Shown piece after piece: positions 11,036-21,941 of a stretch of DNA of 42,439 nucleotides. How positions within the stretch are numbered: position 1 is the first letter of the stretch; each line of letters opens with the position of its first letter. The DNA lies in NCBI GenBank assembly GCA_037447655.1, contig JBBHKE010001768.1:1-42439 (forward strand), written 5' to 3'. The DNA comes from Zygnema cylindricum. Taxonomy: Eukaryota > Streptophyta > Zygnematophyceae > Zygnematales > Zygnemataceae. The notes under the pieces were generated by a model that saw only the letters and a list, made by a program, of their open reading frames with translations, was not told the DNA's origin and ran no database searches. Position numbers and translations under genes: made by a program.

Positions 11036-11395
11036 AACATATAAAACGTACAGTAAAAACTTCTTTATGTAGGCAGACACTTCAAGGTAAAAATTTTCCG
11101 TACAACATGTTCACATCGGATAGCAAAAAAGTACAGTGGTGGATTGTACTATCGGAACTGCTCCTTATGCTATTATTTTGTAGAGTTGTAGAATAAGGGA
11201 ATGGCCGGGAACGAAAGACTAAAAAAAAAAACAAAATCGGTATGATCTAAGGTCGTTTTCAGTGATCGAGCAATTTATGATCGTCCAGATCTTAAACGTA
11301 TGGCAGTAGATTAGTGTTTAATTTTTTTTCAAATTTTATATTAAAGAAGAAAAAATGAAATTTGTCGGCGGTCTGTGTATAGAGCATGTGCCTAA
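11036..11395. other. Dispersed repeat segment of locus 2
   Basis: Homologous to 3700-4020. Its continuation is found at 12181-12430, on the far side of the transposon inserted at 11399. No gene is seen. Confidence 0.4.
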
Positions 11396-11398
11396 TAA

Positions 11399-12138
11399 GG
11401 GTGGCGTTCCATCAAACGAAAAGTGAGGTTGTTTATAGAAATTCAGACCTATCCGTACTAAGTCGTACCTCTTATTTTGTTTTTATACGCGAACAACATT
11501 ACAAAGAATCTTGCCAATATTCTCCAAAGGTCTGGGAGTTAACAATGACCGTCGGATGTTTTTTCGTGAAGCATTCGCTTCGAAAGTTTCTGTAAATGGT
11601 GATGTACCTCGAGGAGGTACATCACCATTTACATAAAAAATTGAGCCGCGATACGTTGGATAATGAATGCATGTGTCACGACGGCAAACCAACGGAAATC
11701 GAAAAATTTCGCACATGATATATGCATTCAAAAATTCAACGGAAATCACGAAAGTGATCTCGTAACGAGCTTTCTTCGCGCTATTTTTGTTACCGGCCAT
11801 TCGTCACACTATTTGTGGAAGCGCTCATTCGTCACGCGAAAATGAAAAAAACGTCGCAAATAATGAGCTGGCATATGACAAACGTTTGCAAAGAGTACAA
11901 ATTTGTGTGGTACGATGCCCTGGTCCGCACTTACATGGTATGCAAATGACGATTTCGAGTTGAAGTTGGTCGGTGTAAAAAATATTTGACGATTTTCAAT
12001 ATACGATCTTATCTTACGTGGTACCAGTCATTTCTGAGCACGTGGATTACTGACTCTGCGCGAGAGAACAACGTTCAAAGTGTAGCATTCTGTAATGTTG
12101 TTCGTACGATTACAAAATTTCTTGATGGAACGCCACCC
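11399..12138. mobile_element. PIF/Harbinger-like non-autonomous element (740 bp)
   Basis: Terminal inverted repeats GGGTGGCGTTCCATCA and complement, flanked on both sides by TAA. A 3-bp TWA target duplication with GGG termini fits PIF/Harbinger. A related element with TTA flanks lies at 26153-27360. No transposase frame is present. A perfect 20-bp-arm hairpin is at 11591-11633. Confidence 0.75.
11591..11633. repeat. Perfect hairpin, 20-bp arms, 3-nt loop
   Basis: Left arm 11591-11610, loop GAG, right arm 11614-11633. The tip contains ACCTCGAGGAGGT, which is also the tip of the hairpin at 27136-27158 in the related element. Confidence 0.9.
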
Positions 12139-12607
12139 TAAGACAAAGGTTTGGTACATTTATAAGTTGGCAAAAACTTTAAGTAGGCGAACACCTTAAT
12201 GTATTTATGTCGGTCATCCAAAAAGTACAGTGCTGGAATGCATTATTATGTATTGCTCCGAAAAAGCGTTAATTTTGAAGTTGTTTTCAATAATCGCACA
12301 ATTTATGGCCGTCCAGATTTGAATCTTACGGTCAAAACCGTCCAATTCAAAAATGACCTTGAAACGACCACTTTTGGGCCTGATGGAGCGCAACCCTACA
12401 GTGCCGTACAACACAAAGCCCTATAGCCCCTCTGACATGCACAATTAACATTTAAATACTTAATGGATGAATAACATAGATGTCGAATTCGTACGGATTT
12501 GGACTTTTTTACGAAAACTACGTAGTATTTGTTTGTTTCGTAGCTTTCGTAAATTTCGTACGTCTCACACTGCACTAAAAATTGTACGGACATTAAATAA
12601 AAAAATT

Positions 12608-13127
12608 GCTTCATTTGCGCGCGCGTATTTTTTGTGTCATCCACCCCGTCTTCAGAAGGAAGCCGTCATTGGAGACGACGTAAATTCCGCCGCTCGTCGC
12701 TTGTTTGTTGCACTTTTCAGTTTTGCACTTTCGCTTCATTTGCACGCGCGTGTTTTTATGTGCGCGGCAAGCGGCGGAATTTTTGGCGTCTTGTGCGTGT
12801 ATTTTTATATGAGCAGCGAGCCGCTGAATTTATGGCGTCTCGCGCGCGTATTTTTATCTGAGCGCCGAGCCGCGGAACTTTTGGCGTCTTGCACGCGTAT
12901 TTTTATCTGAGCGGCGAGTCGCGGAATTTATGGCGTCTTGCACGCGTATTTTTATATGAGCGGCGAGCGGCGGAATTTATGGCATCTCCAACGGTTCCTT
13001 GAGCCGTTTTGCGTCATTTGCGCGCGCATATTTTCATCTCTCCAATCCGTCTTTAGAAGGAAGCCGCCGTTGGAGACGCTGTAAATTTCGGCGCTCGCCG
13101 CTAGTTTGTTGCACTTTTCAGTTTTTT
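12608..13127. repeat. CpG-rich 49-bp tandem array between direct repeats
   Basis: Units beginning GGCGTC start at 12785, 12834, 12883, 12932 and 12981 (period exactly 49), each with GCGCGTATTTTTAT and a GCGGCGAGCCGCGG-like palindrome. The array is flanked by direct repeats of about 110 bp (about 12608-12726 and 13012-13127) sharing AGAAGGAAGCCG and TTGTTGCACTTTTCAG. It is much richer in GC than its surroundings. The 49-bp period is not a multiple of three, so the overlapping open frames are not a repeat protein. Confidence 0.8.
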
Positions 13128-13243
13128 AGGGTATTGAATATTGATTTTTTTTGAAATTTGAAAGTCCAAAAAAAGTACGAATTTTACCTACGAAATTTAA
13201 AAGTTTGAAATTGTTTTATGCGCACTCTACGTAGCATTCGTTA

Positions 13244-13789
13244 CACCGCCAATCGTTATTAGCGTAGAAGTTTCTTTAGGGTACATGAAAAATTACCGTG
13301 GTTTACGCTAATTAAGAATTTGAAAATTTTGAAAAAAAACATACATTCTAACTGTTTAATAATTCTAATTTGGGTCTTTGAAAAAAAAAATGTCGGTCGC
13401 AAACATGCTTACACTAATATAGGTATTCGTACAAAATCTGACAAATCGTACACAAATTGTACGTTCACACAGTCAGCACGAATATGTGCGAACGTAATAT
13501 TTGACAACCCGATTAGACCCCCTTTTTAGAGCGCACATCCTCATGCGCCCGCGGCTACTAAAACTCATTAATTATACTTTTTCACTTAAAATGGTACAAT
13601 TCTGTACGGTCTGACAATGTCCGTACACCACACTAATTGACTGATGGCGTACTTCCATTTTGTACGGTACTAAAAAATCAACCCTAAATAGAGTAAAGAA
13701 AAAAATAGAATGAACTACGCTAATGGAGAATAAAAAAAAAAAAAGCGGGACGGAATTAACGTACACAACGCTAATAACGATTGGCGGTG
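13244..13789. mobile_element. MITE, CACCGCCAATCG terminal repeats, TA target
   Basis: Starts CACCGCCAATCGTTATTAGCG and ends with its complement, between TA dinucleotides. 546 bp. The copy at 28729-29243 lies in the opposite orientation. TA target and CAC..GTG ends suggest a Tc1/mariner-type mobiliser, but that is inference. It sits in the promoter-side flank of Cys-rich gene 2. Confidence 0.8.
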
Positions 13790-13791
13790 TA

Positions 13792-14109
13792 GTTTACTCC
13801 GTGCGTTTTATGCGCATAGGACATCTATGATGAATAGTACGAATACCCACCTAAGGTACAACCCACGTTTGTGAAATATACTAATTTCGAATCTTCACTA
13901 ACAGTCGTAGCTTTTAGGAATTTCACGATAAGAAATTTAACGTTGGAAAAACACGTGGCTGGTTTAACTTTGCTTCCCAGATCTGCTAAAACGGACGGCT
14001 TAGATTAGGTTCGGAATTATCCTTGCATGTACATGCATGACATAATTTAATGAGAAAAAAAATAAGATCATGGGGAAATACCAACATTCGAAATCAACCA
14101 GAACGGCAA
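13792..14109. other. Upstream region of Cys-rich gene 2
   Basis: Aligns with 4020-4320 and 29490-29800. It includes a TGCATGTACATGCA palindrome at 14024-14037, seen in extended form at 29694-29711 and missing from locus 1. Confidence 0.5.
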
Positions 14110-14145
14110 GTATATAAACCACTAGAATTACCAAAAGCGATCACT
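14110..14145 (+). promoter_or_regulatory. TATA box and initiator of Cys-rich gene 2
   Basis: TATATAA at 14111 and GATCACTATGCC about 30 bp downstream, the same arrangement as at 4321-4360. Confidence 0.5.
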
Positions 14146-14217
14146 ATGCCTTCAAAAATAAGAACCATAAACCACAAAAGCTAAAAACCTCACGCAATCA
14201 AATCTCACCTATTCGCC

Positions 14218-14324
14218 TCACCATCGCTGTCCGAACCTCCATCCGAACCTCCATCCGAACCTCCATCTGAGCCTCCATCCGAACCTCCATCCGAACCTCC
14301 ATCCGAACCTCCATTCGAACCTCC
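14218..14324 (+). repeat. 12-bp leader repeat, about nine copies
   Basis: CCATCCGAACCT with a few substitutions, ending in CCATGG where the ATG is the start codon. On the minus strand it reads Gly-Gly-Ser-Asp repeats, which I regard as incidental. Confidence 0.9.
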
Positions 14325-14627
14325 ATGGCTCTGCCGACAAAAAAAATCCTTCCAATTCTCCTCTTTACTACACTTTTTCTCGCGGTAAATACAAAAGGTG
14401 CACACGCCGGATTACTCGGTGCACTTTTCGGTTACGGCGCATGCCAAACTGCGTGTAACATTGGGTGGGTCACTTGTTACGCGGCAGCCGGCGCGGTCGC
14501 CGGTACTGTAACGGCCGGAATCGGGACGCCGGCAGTAGTTTTGGGCTGCAATGCCGCTCAGGGAGCGTGCATGGCCGGTTGCGCGGCATTTGCGGCTGTG
14601 ACCGGAGTTGCGACGGGTCCGATATGA
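14325..14627 (+). CDS. Small secreted Cys-rich protein 2
   Basis: A 100-aa paralogue of the gene at 4477 with no length change. Signal peptide 1-28, cleavage after Ala-His-Ala, and Cys at 40, 44, 51, 75, 82 and 86. Differences from copy 1 are mostly conservative and fall in the signal core and near the C-terminus (ending Gly-Pro-Ile). Start ATG follows the leader repeat; the stop TGA lies inside a CCGATATGAAA word that is then repeated downstream. TATA and initiator are intact. The two sides of its upstream flank have been separated by a 49-bp array and a MITE, so regulation could differ from copy 1. Confidence 0.85.
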   Translation: MALPTKKILPILLFTTLFLAVNTKGAHAGLLGALFGYGACQTACNIGWVTCYAAAGAVAGTVTAGIGTPAVVLGCNAAQGACMAGCAAFAAVTGVATGPI

Positions 14628-14760
14628 AAGAGGAAAATATTTTCCGATACGAAATGACGATATGACTTCCGATATGAAAGGATATTTTTTTTTTCCGATA
14701 TGAAATGACGATATGTTTTCCTATATGAAACGACGACGTAATTTTCGATAGATGATTTTG
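14612..14760. repeat. Degenerate repeat spanning the stop codon of gene 2
   Basis: The word TTCCGATATGAAA..GACGATATG recurs about four times. The first copy contains the last codons and the TGA stop. Copies 1 and 3 of the gene end in unrelated 3' sequence. Confidence 0.7.
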
Positions 14761-16554
14761 ATTGGTGGTTGGTTTAGATGTGACGATTGGGTGATTGTAC
14801 GAATATCTCGTGAATTTGACAAGAGTTGAAGGAGCTTCTTTTGTAAGAAATTGTAAATATGTTTCATAAAATGGGGAAAAAAGGACAAGAGAGGTGAATC
14901 ATGTTGAAAATAGAGGAAGACAACAATGTTAGTGGGGAATATTAGTGCGTTTGTTTTTTTTTCAAGAATGCTGGGTTTCTTAAGAGTTTTTGGCTATATA
15001 GTTCCGATGGTGTAATCTTGGAAAATATTGTTAGTCTGGGCTCTCCGGCGTTTTGTGATTGGACACAAGGTAACAATAAACGTACACAACCTTGTACATT
15101 TGTAAACAATCTTGTTTTCTTTTTATGTTTTTTCCTGAAAATGTTTGTTCTTCTGGTCTAAACACCAATTTTGGAGCAGGAATTTTTTTGTTATATGCGT
15201 CAACCTTTCCGTTGTTTTTGATCAGTTTTATGAACCGATAGTATGCTTTTTTTGTCCGTAACTAGTCCGGAAATTCCTTAGTGCTCCTGTTTACTGCAGA
15301 ATGTTGATAACAGGTTTAATTAAGCATTTTATGAATAGCATTAACAAAAAAAAAAATTGTGTACACTTTTTTTTAAAGCTTGCGTGGACTTTAGACTGGA
15401 CTACATGGACCATACTCTGTGTAGCACTTTTTTTTCAAATCATTGCACATAATTTACTGTGGATGATCATTTAGTATGGATGATAGTAAGTTTGGGTGGA
15501 GGGGGAGGCTGCTATTGTGCCTGTGGACCATACTCTGTATGCAATGTTGTGAAGGGAGGACAAATATGTTGCCGTAGAATACTGGGAAGTGGAAGAGCAA
15601 CGGAAGAAAATGAAAAAAAAAAAAGTCAGAACATTACGAGCATGTAAGCTTTCCGCACAATATACATTTGAAATTTGAAGGTGGACGGTAAAGAAAAAGA
15701 TGGTAATGGAAATGGAACAGGTGTTAAACTGTGAATGCAAATATGAATGTGAATGAGGATGTCAATGTAAAAGCAACATGCAACGTAGCTTAAATGCTGA
15801 TACAAGCTTAGATGTAAACGTCTTTTTCTTCATTTGTAAAACTGCAAACAGAATCTACTTTACTGATGCTAGAAAATCCAACATACGGAACATTTTCTAA
15901 TCTACTTTTAGAAAAAAAAAAAAAAAAAAATTATAAATTCAAAAAATTTAACTTACAGAAATATAGTAAATTTGAGGTGAATGAATCTACAACTTCAGTT
16001 GCTATATTTTTATAAATAGTAGCTAAAGCCATTAACTATTTTTCAGCAACCTCTTGGTGGTAAGTTTTTTTAGTTATATATATATATATATATATGGTGC
16101 TGAACCCTTTTCTGAAGAATCCTTAAATCAGACGATTTGAAAATATGATGAAATAGAGGATTGGAGATAAGGACTAGGTTATGCCACACTAAGGTAGTTT
16201 GGATACTGTGAACGGAAGAACAAGTACACCAATTAATAAATAAGAAGTTTACAAAGATAAAACTTACATAACTTCTCGTGTATGAGCTGATAATCATGGG
16301 TCATAACTATTGCAAGCCTTTAAACCTTTCTTTTCATAAAATTTCCTTTAAAGACATCAAATGTCAACATGCCTTTCATATATTCATTTCATCTCTACTT
16401 CAAATGTGCGATTGGACTGAAAAGTAAACATAACAAGAAAATGGTCCACACTAAAGACATGTTTACGATAGAATAACATTTTTGATCAAAAAAACCGAAA
16501 AACAATAACAACATTAAAAAAAAACATTTTATTCCCAAGCAGAGCACACAGCGT
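14761..16554. other. Gene-free stretch after Cys-rich gene 2
   Basis: The first part (to about 15440) matches the downstream flanks of the other Cys-rich genes. After that the homology stops, and no RZ copy follows. A poly-A run lies near 15910-15929 and a (TA)n microsatellite at 16076-16095. The short frame at 15459-15647 is not supported. Confidence 0.5.
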
Positions 16555-17781
16555 TTATTTCCAAGGATCTACATTTCTCAAAAAGTGGTTCACTCTTTTA
16601 ACCTCTTCGAATATAATATCTTCCTCTCTCGACCATTTATTTAAAAACGAATTCAACCGCCTTAGAACCTCACTAAGTCCCCCACTTCGTGTATTCGCTT
16701 CCACACCTTCAGGATTCAAAAACATGTCCGTTCCGTTTAACGCAGGATGTGCCACATAGAAACCTGACAACCATGTTCTTAACGCCATATCCCAGTCTGT
16801 ACATATGCCACTTTCTGCCTTTCCCCCCATTGCGCCCTCATCTTGTCCTCCCAAATCCCAATACAACTGTCTCCTATACAACATCGGCGAAGAATCTACC
16901 ATACTGGCAAATAACATTCGAATCTGAGAGAGTCCGTCGTAAAGAGTCATATGTTCCAAAGTGTCGGCAAAACGATAGCCTCGAAGAATATCAGGCAAGT
17001 CTTCCTTTGCCGCAAGATTAGAATTTCGCATCCCAATAACTCCAATTCTTGGCCAGGTGTCAAACATTTGGAGCACCCTGGGAAGCCACGTGGCACATGA
17101 TTCTGGGGGAAGTTCGTCATCCTGTAATAGCATAAGTATTCGTCCTCTTGCAATCTGGGCAAGACGGTTATATCCTCGTACTTCTCCAAGATTGTGGGAG
17201 AATACTGGGACAAGAAATCTCCCTTCTTGCGTCTTTTTCCAAAGTTTGCTCCACATGCGAACGGCAGACGGCTCGTCCACATGAATGAGCAATTCTGTTG
17301 TGACACCTGTCACCTGTCCACGCCCCAACCTGCCTCTAGTACACTTGTATAACCGATTGACAACATTGGGTGCATTTTCAGGCTGTCGAAAGTACTGTAG
17401 AAGAAAGCTGAGAGTCACATTGTCTTGGTATAAGTCCAGGTGTCTTTTCCACACGCTAGGATGGACTTGTAGTCCCACTGAGCTCCTATCACCCATTTTC
17501 ATGCCCTTCTTTGAATCTGTGACGTTATGAGAATGATCGCTCTCATTATCTTTCTGAAAAGAGTTATTGAAAGAACATATGATCGGATTCATGGGAAGCC
17601 GGCACGTGTTCCAAAGTTGATTTTTGCAGAGGCTATGTTTGATAGAGAGGACTTCAGCATACTGAGAATAATTACAATAAGCTTGTTCCAATGGCTGGAT
17701 AACACGAACAAAATCGTCATCACTGTAGTCGATAATTGCGTTGAAATTTTCAAGATCATCGTTTTCACCTTCACCTGTCAT
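16555..17781 (-). CDS. GT2-like glycosyltransferase, main exon
   Basis: From the first ATG this reads 408 residues to a TAA stop. The GT-A fold features are visible: a first strand V-T-L-S-F-L-L-Q-Y-F at 122-131 with R-Q-P-E-N after it, E-L-L-I-H-V-D near 163-169, R-G-Y-N-R-L at 202-207, a Q-D-D-E acidic (DXD-like) motif at 220-223 after a hydrophobic strand, and T-D-W-D-M-A-L-R at 328-335, where family-2 enzymes carry the catalytic base. Known of the family: metal-dependent inverting transfer from a nucleotide sugar. From memory, related proteins occur in green algae and other protists. The acceptor is unknown. The first 120 residues are acidic and unconserved-looking, fitting a stem. This exon has no membrane anchor of its own; one is available upstream in another frame (see 17833-18101). 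Confidence 0.8.
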   Translation of the reverse strand: MTGEGENDDLENFNAIIDYSDDDFVRVIQPLEQAYCNYSQYAEVLSIKHSLCKNQLWNTCRLPMNPIICSFNNSFQKDNESDHSHNVTDSKKGMKMGDRSSVGLQVHPSVWKRHLDLYQDNVTLSFLLQYFRQPENAPNVVNRLYKCTRGRLGRGQVTGVTTELLIHVDEPSAVRMWSKLWKKTQEGRFLVPVFSHNLGEVRGYNRLAQIARGRILMLLQDDELPPESCATWLPRVLQMFDTWPRIGVIGMRNSNLAAKEDLPDILRGYRFADTLEHMTLYDGLSQIRMLFASMVDSSPMLYRRQLYWDLGGQDEGAMGGKAESGICTDWDMALRTWLSGFYVAHPALNGTDMFLNPEGVEANTRSGGLSEVLRRLNSFLNKWSREEDIIFEEVKRVNHFLRNVDPWK

Positions 17782-17832
17782 TTTGCAACAGGGGAAATAA
17801 AGTTCGGTGAGCAAAGATGAACTGTACCGTAC

Positions 17833-18101
17833 TGTGGTGGAACCTATCCAGTCGACAGAGACACAAGATTGAAAAAACAAAGACAAACCAGAGAAAAAGA
17901 ACAGTTGTTACGAGATCGAAGAAGATTTTTTTTTCTGCAAGAGTCAAAGACAAACTGTCTTTTGTCTTTCCACTGTCACACAATAAAAAATTAAATGTAT
18001 TTGTGGTTGGTCCATATAATACTTACTACAGGACCTTTCAGATCTTGTTCCCTTTCAGTGTCCTGATGGTCCAGGAAAATGTGAACCCTTGACTTAAACA
18101 T
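17833..18101 (-). CDS. Candidate upstream exons of the glycosyltransferase (signal anchor)
   Basis: In a different frame just upstream lies a strongly hydrophobic run, F-D-L-V-T-T-V-L-F-L-W-F-V-F-V-F-S-I-L-C-L, followed by basic residues. That frame has no ATG and overlaps the main exon's unsupported N-terminus. A phase-consistent model is exon 1 18101-18035 (ATG, 22 codons plus 1 nt), a 100-nt intron ending TTGCAG, exon 2 17934-17833, a 58-nt intron GTACGG..GACAG, and main exon from 17774. It would give a type II Golgi membrane protein. The exon boundaries are inference from splice words and reading phase only. Confidence 0.4.
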
Positions 18102-18254
18102 GAAATTTGAACATGTTATATTTCTGTTGATCTTGTGCAATTTATGACCTTACACTTCAACACTTGCTAAGTGCTTATACTTCCAGGTTTTAGCTTCGTC
18201 TACTTTTCAAACCTAGTTCACAGCTAAAACATGATACAATTTAAATGACAACCC

Positions 18255-18412
18255 TCATGCTCAAAAAGTAAGTGGATGAAGAACACCATGCTTTAACATG
18301 TTAAAGAATAAAGACAAAACTTCAGGAAATTCAGCTTCAACCAGCAGAGTCGCCTGACCAATGTCATCAGTTCCCTTGACATCTGGGCAGTTGAAAATGG
18401 GCACCTGGAGGA
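18255..18412 (-). CDS. Possible last exon of the membrane-protein gene
   Basis: After an acceptor CTTCCTCCAG, one frame reads a 47-residue sequence (V-P-I-F-N-C-P-D-V-K, ending H-P-L-T-F) to a TGA. Its phase does not match the exon at 18697-18955 directly, so an intermediate exon, another frame or decay is needed. Confidence 0.3.
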
Positions 18413-18696
18413 AGAAGACAAGAAGCTTCTTGGTGTTGCTCATCACTAGAAGAGACACGGGAACTAAATTTTTTTGGACTGTTGTGAGTCCATGGTTGCT
18501 GTGCCTGCAACCGAGCTGGTCCCAACAAGGAAATCCCACAAATTGTCAAGGTAATTCTACAAGAATTTACAAATGGGCATGTCAAAACTCAATTTTGGTG
18601 GAGGAACAAGAAAAGCAAGGAATAAAAGCAAATTTGAAGGTTTAACAGAAAAAAAAATAGAAATTCAGTTTTGATGAAGATGAAAATGAATCTCAC

Positions 18697-18955
18697 CTTT
18701 CCACTGTAATGACTCGATGGCAAGACAATTCCTGTACAATTTCTGACATAGTACCATTCTTTTGTCCCTTTCCGCTATCACTCTCTCATTGACTGCGTGA
18801 TGCCATGGCAATACTGCAGGCTGGGAAGCATTCTGATTTTTTGCAGAAAATGAGGCGTTGTTAGCAAAGAAATCCCTTCCAAATGAGTTTTGCCAGTCCT
18901 TTTTGGTGGTTAGATACCGTAAATTCATATATTGCTTATGTTTCAAAGAAGCTTC
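18697..18955 (-). CDS. Internal exon of the membrane-protein gene
   Basis: A 259-nt exon with acceptor TTCTGGCAG and donor AAAG/GTGAGA. The open frame is charged and Asn/Gln-rich (for example W-H-H-A-V-N-E-R-V-I-A-E-R-D-K-R). No domain is recognised. It follows the 20.2-21.0 kb exon block on the same strand at a distance of 1.3 kb. Confidence 0.45.
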
Positions 18956-20233
18956 CTGCCAGAAGGACCCAACAACAGTAAGACAGAAAATTGAGTGAAT
19001 TTCCAAGCTTTATTCTGAAAGTAAAGTGTCAGTGGTTGGTACAACAAGGGAGTATCGAAAAAGAAAACAATCAGGTTCTCATTTCAAAATTTCTCAGAGG
19101 CATCGCTATTCTAGAATATCCATTGATTTTACGTGGAAACAAACAGAATTCACAACAGAAGCATGGATTGCCAAGCAGAACTGTAATAAGACAACTGAAA
19201 ACCTATCAAACAAAAAGAAAAAGAAAAAGAGCAGTCAAACGATCATTGCAGAAAACAATTAGCGGGGGAGAAAAGTGTGAACAGGTTTACAAATATATCA
19301 ACTATAGAGGCAACTTTGCGATGAAGAGAAATGTCAAAGAAAAACAGGAAAATGCATACATTAACGCCAAATACTGTATTGCATAATTCGTGTTGGAAAA
19401 CAAAAAGTCACTTTCACTGAGAAATCTAATGTTGCATGATATCAGCTTCAAGAAAAGGCCAGCATGCCAATGGAGGAACTTATTCAAGACATACACAAGG
19501 ATGTATAGGATGTTGCATGATAAGATGCATGGGAAATTTGAAAGAGGATGAAAATTCAAATGTTATGAAATGAGTGATGTAATGGATGTAACAATAGATG
19601 AGAAGTTGGACGAAATGAAAGATACAATTAACAACAGAGGATATGGACTCAGAAATAGATGTTAACATGGGAAATTGAAAAAATAGTGGATATGAAGATA
19701 ACAACAGTCAATGCAAAGACAAAATGATGAATGGATGTTGAGGAAAGCTGAACGTCGTCCATTGTAACTAGTACGGACAGGCTAATGGTATAGATGGGAA
19801 ATTAGTGCAGTCAGTGCCAAATCATGGAGGCAAAAAAGTGCCAAAATGGGGGCTAGTTGCCCACATTTCAGTGGGTTCGTGAATATTGCGTTCCACACTA
19901 ACATGTGTGGTGTCTTTAAAACTTGGCACCTAAAATTAGCATGGTTAATATTAACTACGCTGGATGCTTTTACACCATATGATAGATGATACAATGCATA
20001 AATACTAAAGGCACAATTATTTCAATCACCATTCACCCAACATCCCATAATCCCATATCTTTCCATAGGATCCATTGCTTCCTCCATTATTCATTTACCA
20101 ATCATATCCATCATCATCTTTCTCCTGTCCTCCTTCCTCCTTCCTTCGCCGTCATCATTGTCACACATAAACGAACTTCAACTAGTTCCAATCTTGTCCA
20201 TTTGTGTGTCACTGATCCGCCTTCTCCTCCTAC
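18956..20233. other. Probable intronic stretch
   Basis: Short frames only. I found no exon that links the flanking ones in phase. Lys-rich plus-strand frames at 19.0-19.4 kb come from A-runs. Confidence 0.35.
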
Positions 20234-21011
20234 CTGGACAGCCTGGTCCAAAAGGGTCTCCGTCTTTTCTGCCGCTTCAACTGCCAGTCTCGTCTCCTCC
20301 ACCAAGGTCTCCATTAAAGAGACAATTGTTCTATCGAGCTCTTCACTCTTTAACCTTCTTTTGGCTGACAAGCCATGGCTGAACCCCGTTCCCATATTCC
20401 CTCCATAGATTAAAAACAATTGCACATCGACAGCCAAAAGAAAGAAGGCGAGGATGTCTAGGGGATGCCAATTGGCGCCATTTATTTGCAACTTATGCAT
20501 TATGGTACTCATAAAAGGGAGTGTGCGGCTGTAATAGCCCTTGAGTTAAAGAGAGGGATGAAGGGGAAGTGAGGGAAAGATGGAGAAGGAGAAGGAGAGG
20601 GAGAGGAGAGGGGAGGGAGAGGGAGATGTGTTACCTCATGAAAGCGAGATTGGCTATCAAATGTGTCAGGATAGCACCAAACAGGACAATGGAGGCGCCT
20701 AGAAGCAAGGAGGAAGAGCGTGACATCTGTAATGTATAGAGAATTAAAGGGGACAGTCAAGATGACAGGTGACTGACTAGCAAAAGGACAAAAACAGTTC
20801 ATATGGCGAGTCTTGAAAAAGATACAAATAGACAAGGAAAACCAAACGTTGTTTAGCAATGTATAAATTTTGTCCAATATCTAGCCATAGTATTGCAATA
20901 CTCCTGAAGACCTAGACTTACTGCAACCTGAACGGAATGGTGTAAGATCTTCCATGATACACATCTCTCATATACAGAATACCAACATATCATGTTGATG
21001 AGACATACAGC
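20234..21011 (-). CDS. Three phase-consistent exons of a multi-pass membrane protein
   Basis: Exon 21011-20922 (acceptor CTATCAG, donor GTAAGT, 30 codons), exon 20726-20635 (acceptor ATTACAG, donor GTAACA) and exon 20528-20234 (acceptor ATTACAG, donor GTAGGA) join without a stop: 0/0 then phase 2/2. The product has hydrophobic spans A-V-C-L-I-N-M-I-C-W, L-L-L-G-A-S-I-V-L-F-G-A-I-L and L-D-I-L-A-F-F-L-L-A-V-D-V-Q-L-F-L-I-Y. They are followed by an approximately 60-residue charged heptad-like helix ending L-L-D-Q-A-V-Q. I do not recognise the family. The ATG right after the second acceptor could be a start if the first exon is untranslated, but the first exon is open and hydrophobic, so I read it as coding. 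An approximately 106-nt CT-rich intron separates the last two exons. Confidence 0.55.
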
Positions 21012-21941
21012 CTGATAGAGTACAAATGGTTGGAAATGTGTACTAAAAAGTTTCAATATGCGTATTACAAAAGGATATGAACAAAATGAACTGGCATACA
21101 TGTGCTTTCAGACTTTTTTCTTTAATAACAATAAAGAAAAATATTCTGCATCAGAAAGGCATCATTCTTGGTTCTTCTCCTGAAGGTTCCGACTCAGTTC
21201 TCTTCTATTTCTTTCCCTTGGTGTTTGCTCAATCTTTATAAAAACAATTTTGTTGTAAAAAAAAGACTATGTTGATAAGGGTCGAGCGATAAACAGTGGA
21301 GGATTTTGATGGAAAGTGGGGGCAAATAGTAGCTACTTGTTGGATTATAAATAAATAATAGATAAGCCAATTTTTAAACACGGATTCCTCATTAACATGT
21401 TATGCCTTTCACATGGCAATAGTGCACCACCCACCGTGGCTTAGTGGCAAGAATCTTTTGGATGAACAGTCAAGAGACAATTGGACGTCGTTTAAAAAGC
21501 AAGAAAATGGAACAGGTCACAACTCAAAAGATTTATATTTTAACAAAGCTTTCCTTAAAAAACAACCGTAATCTGGTGCTTAACTATTTACAGAATAGGT
21601 GTTGCTATGATTGTGATCATGGCTGCCAATTGAAATTAGCTTGATCATCAAAAATTATACCTCTTTCATCTCAATGAAAAGTCGTTATCCCATGAAGATA
21701 CCATCAACATCTCAACATATGGTCCACACTAAATGCAGATGTATTAGACCTCATACGTTCATTTAACAAATTGCATTTTCTCTGTGCGTTTAAAAAGTAT
21801 TTTTTACAAAAAGCTTGCCAGATTCAACAAATGGAACAAGAGAGAAATGTACAAACAGCTTCAAGAAAAGAGAAGAAACAAATCTAGGATAATTCAGCTT
21901 GTCCAAGACGAAAATAAAAGGCAAGACAAATAGCCACTTAC

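Noticed and set aside
12467-12910. Plus-strand frame of 147 codons
   Set aside because: It crosses the 49-bp array, whose period is not a multiple of three; no domain or splice support.
14205-14405. Minus-strand Gly-Gly-Ser-Asp repeat protein
   Set aside because: It is the reverse reading of the 12-bp leader repeat and overlaps the start of a well-supported gene.
21436-21500. tRNA-like A-box word TGGCTTAGTGG
   Set aside because: No B box, no acceptor pairing and no cloverleaf.
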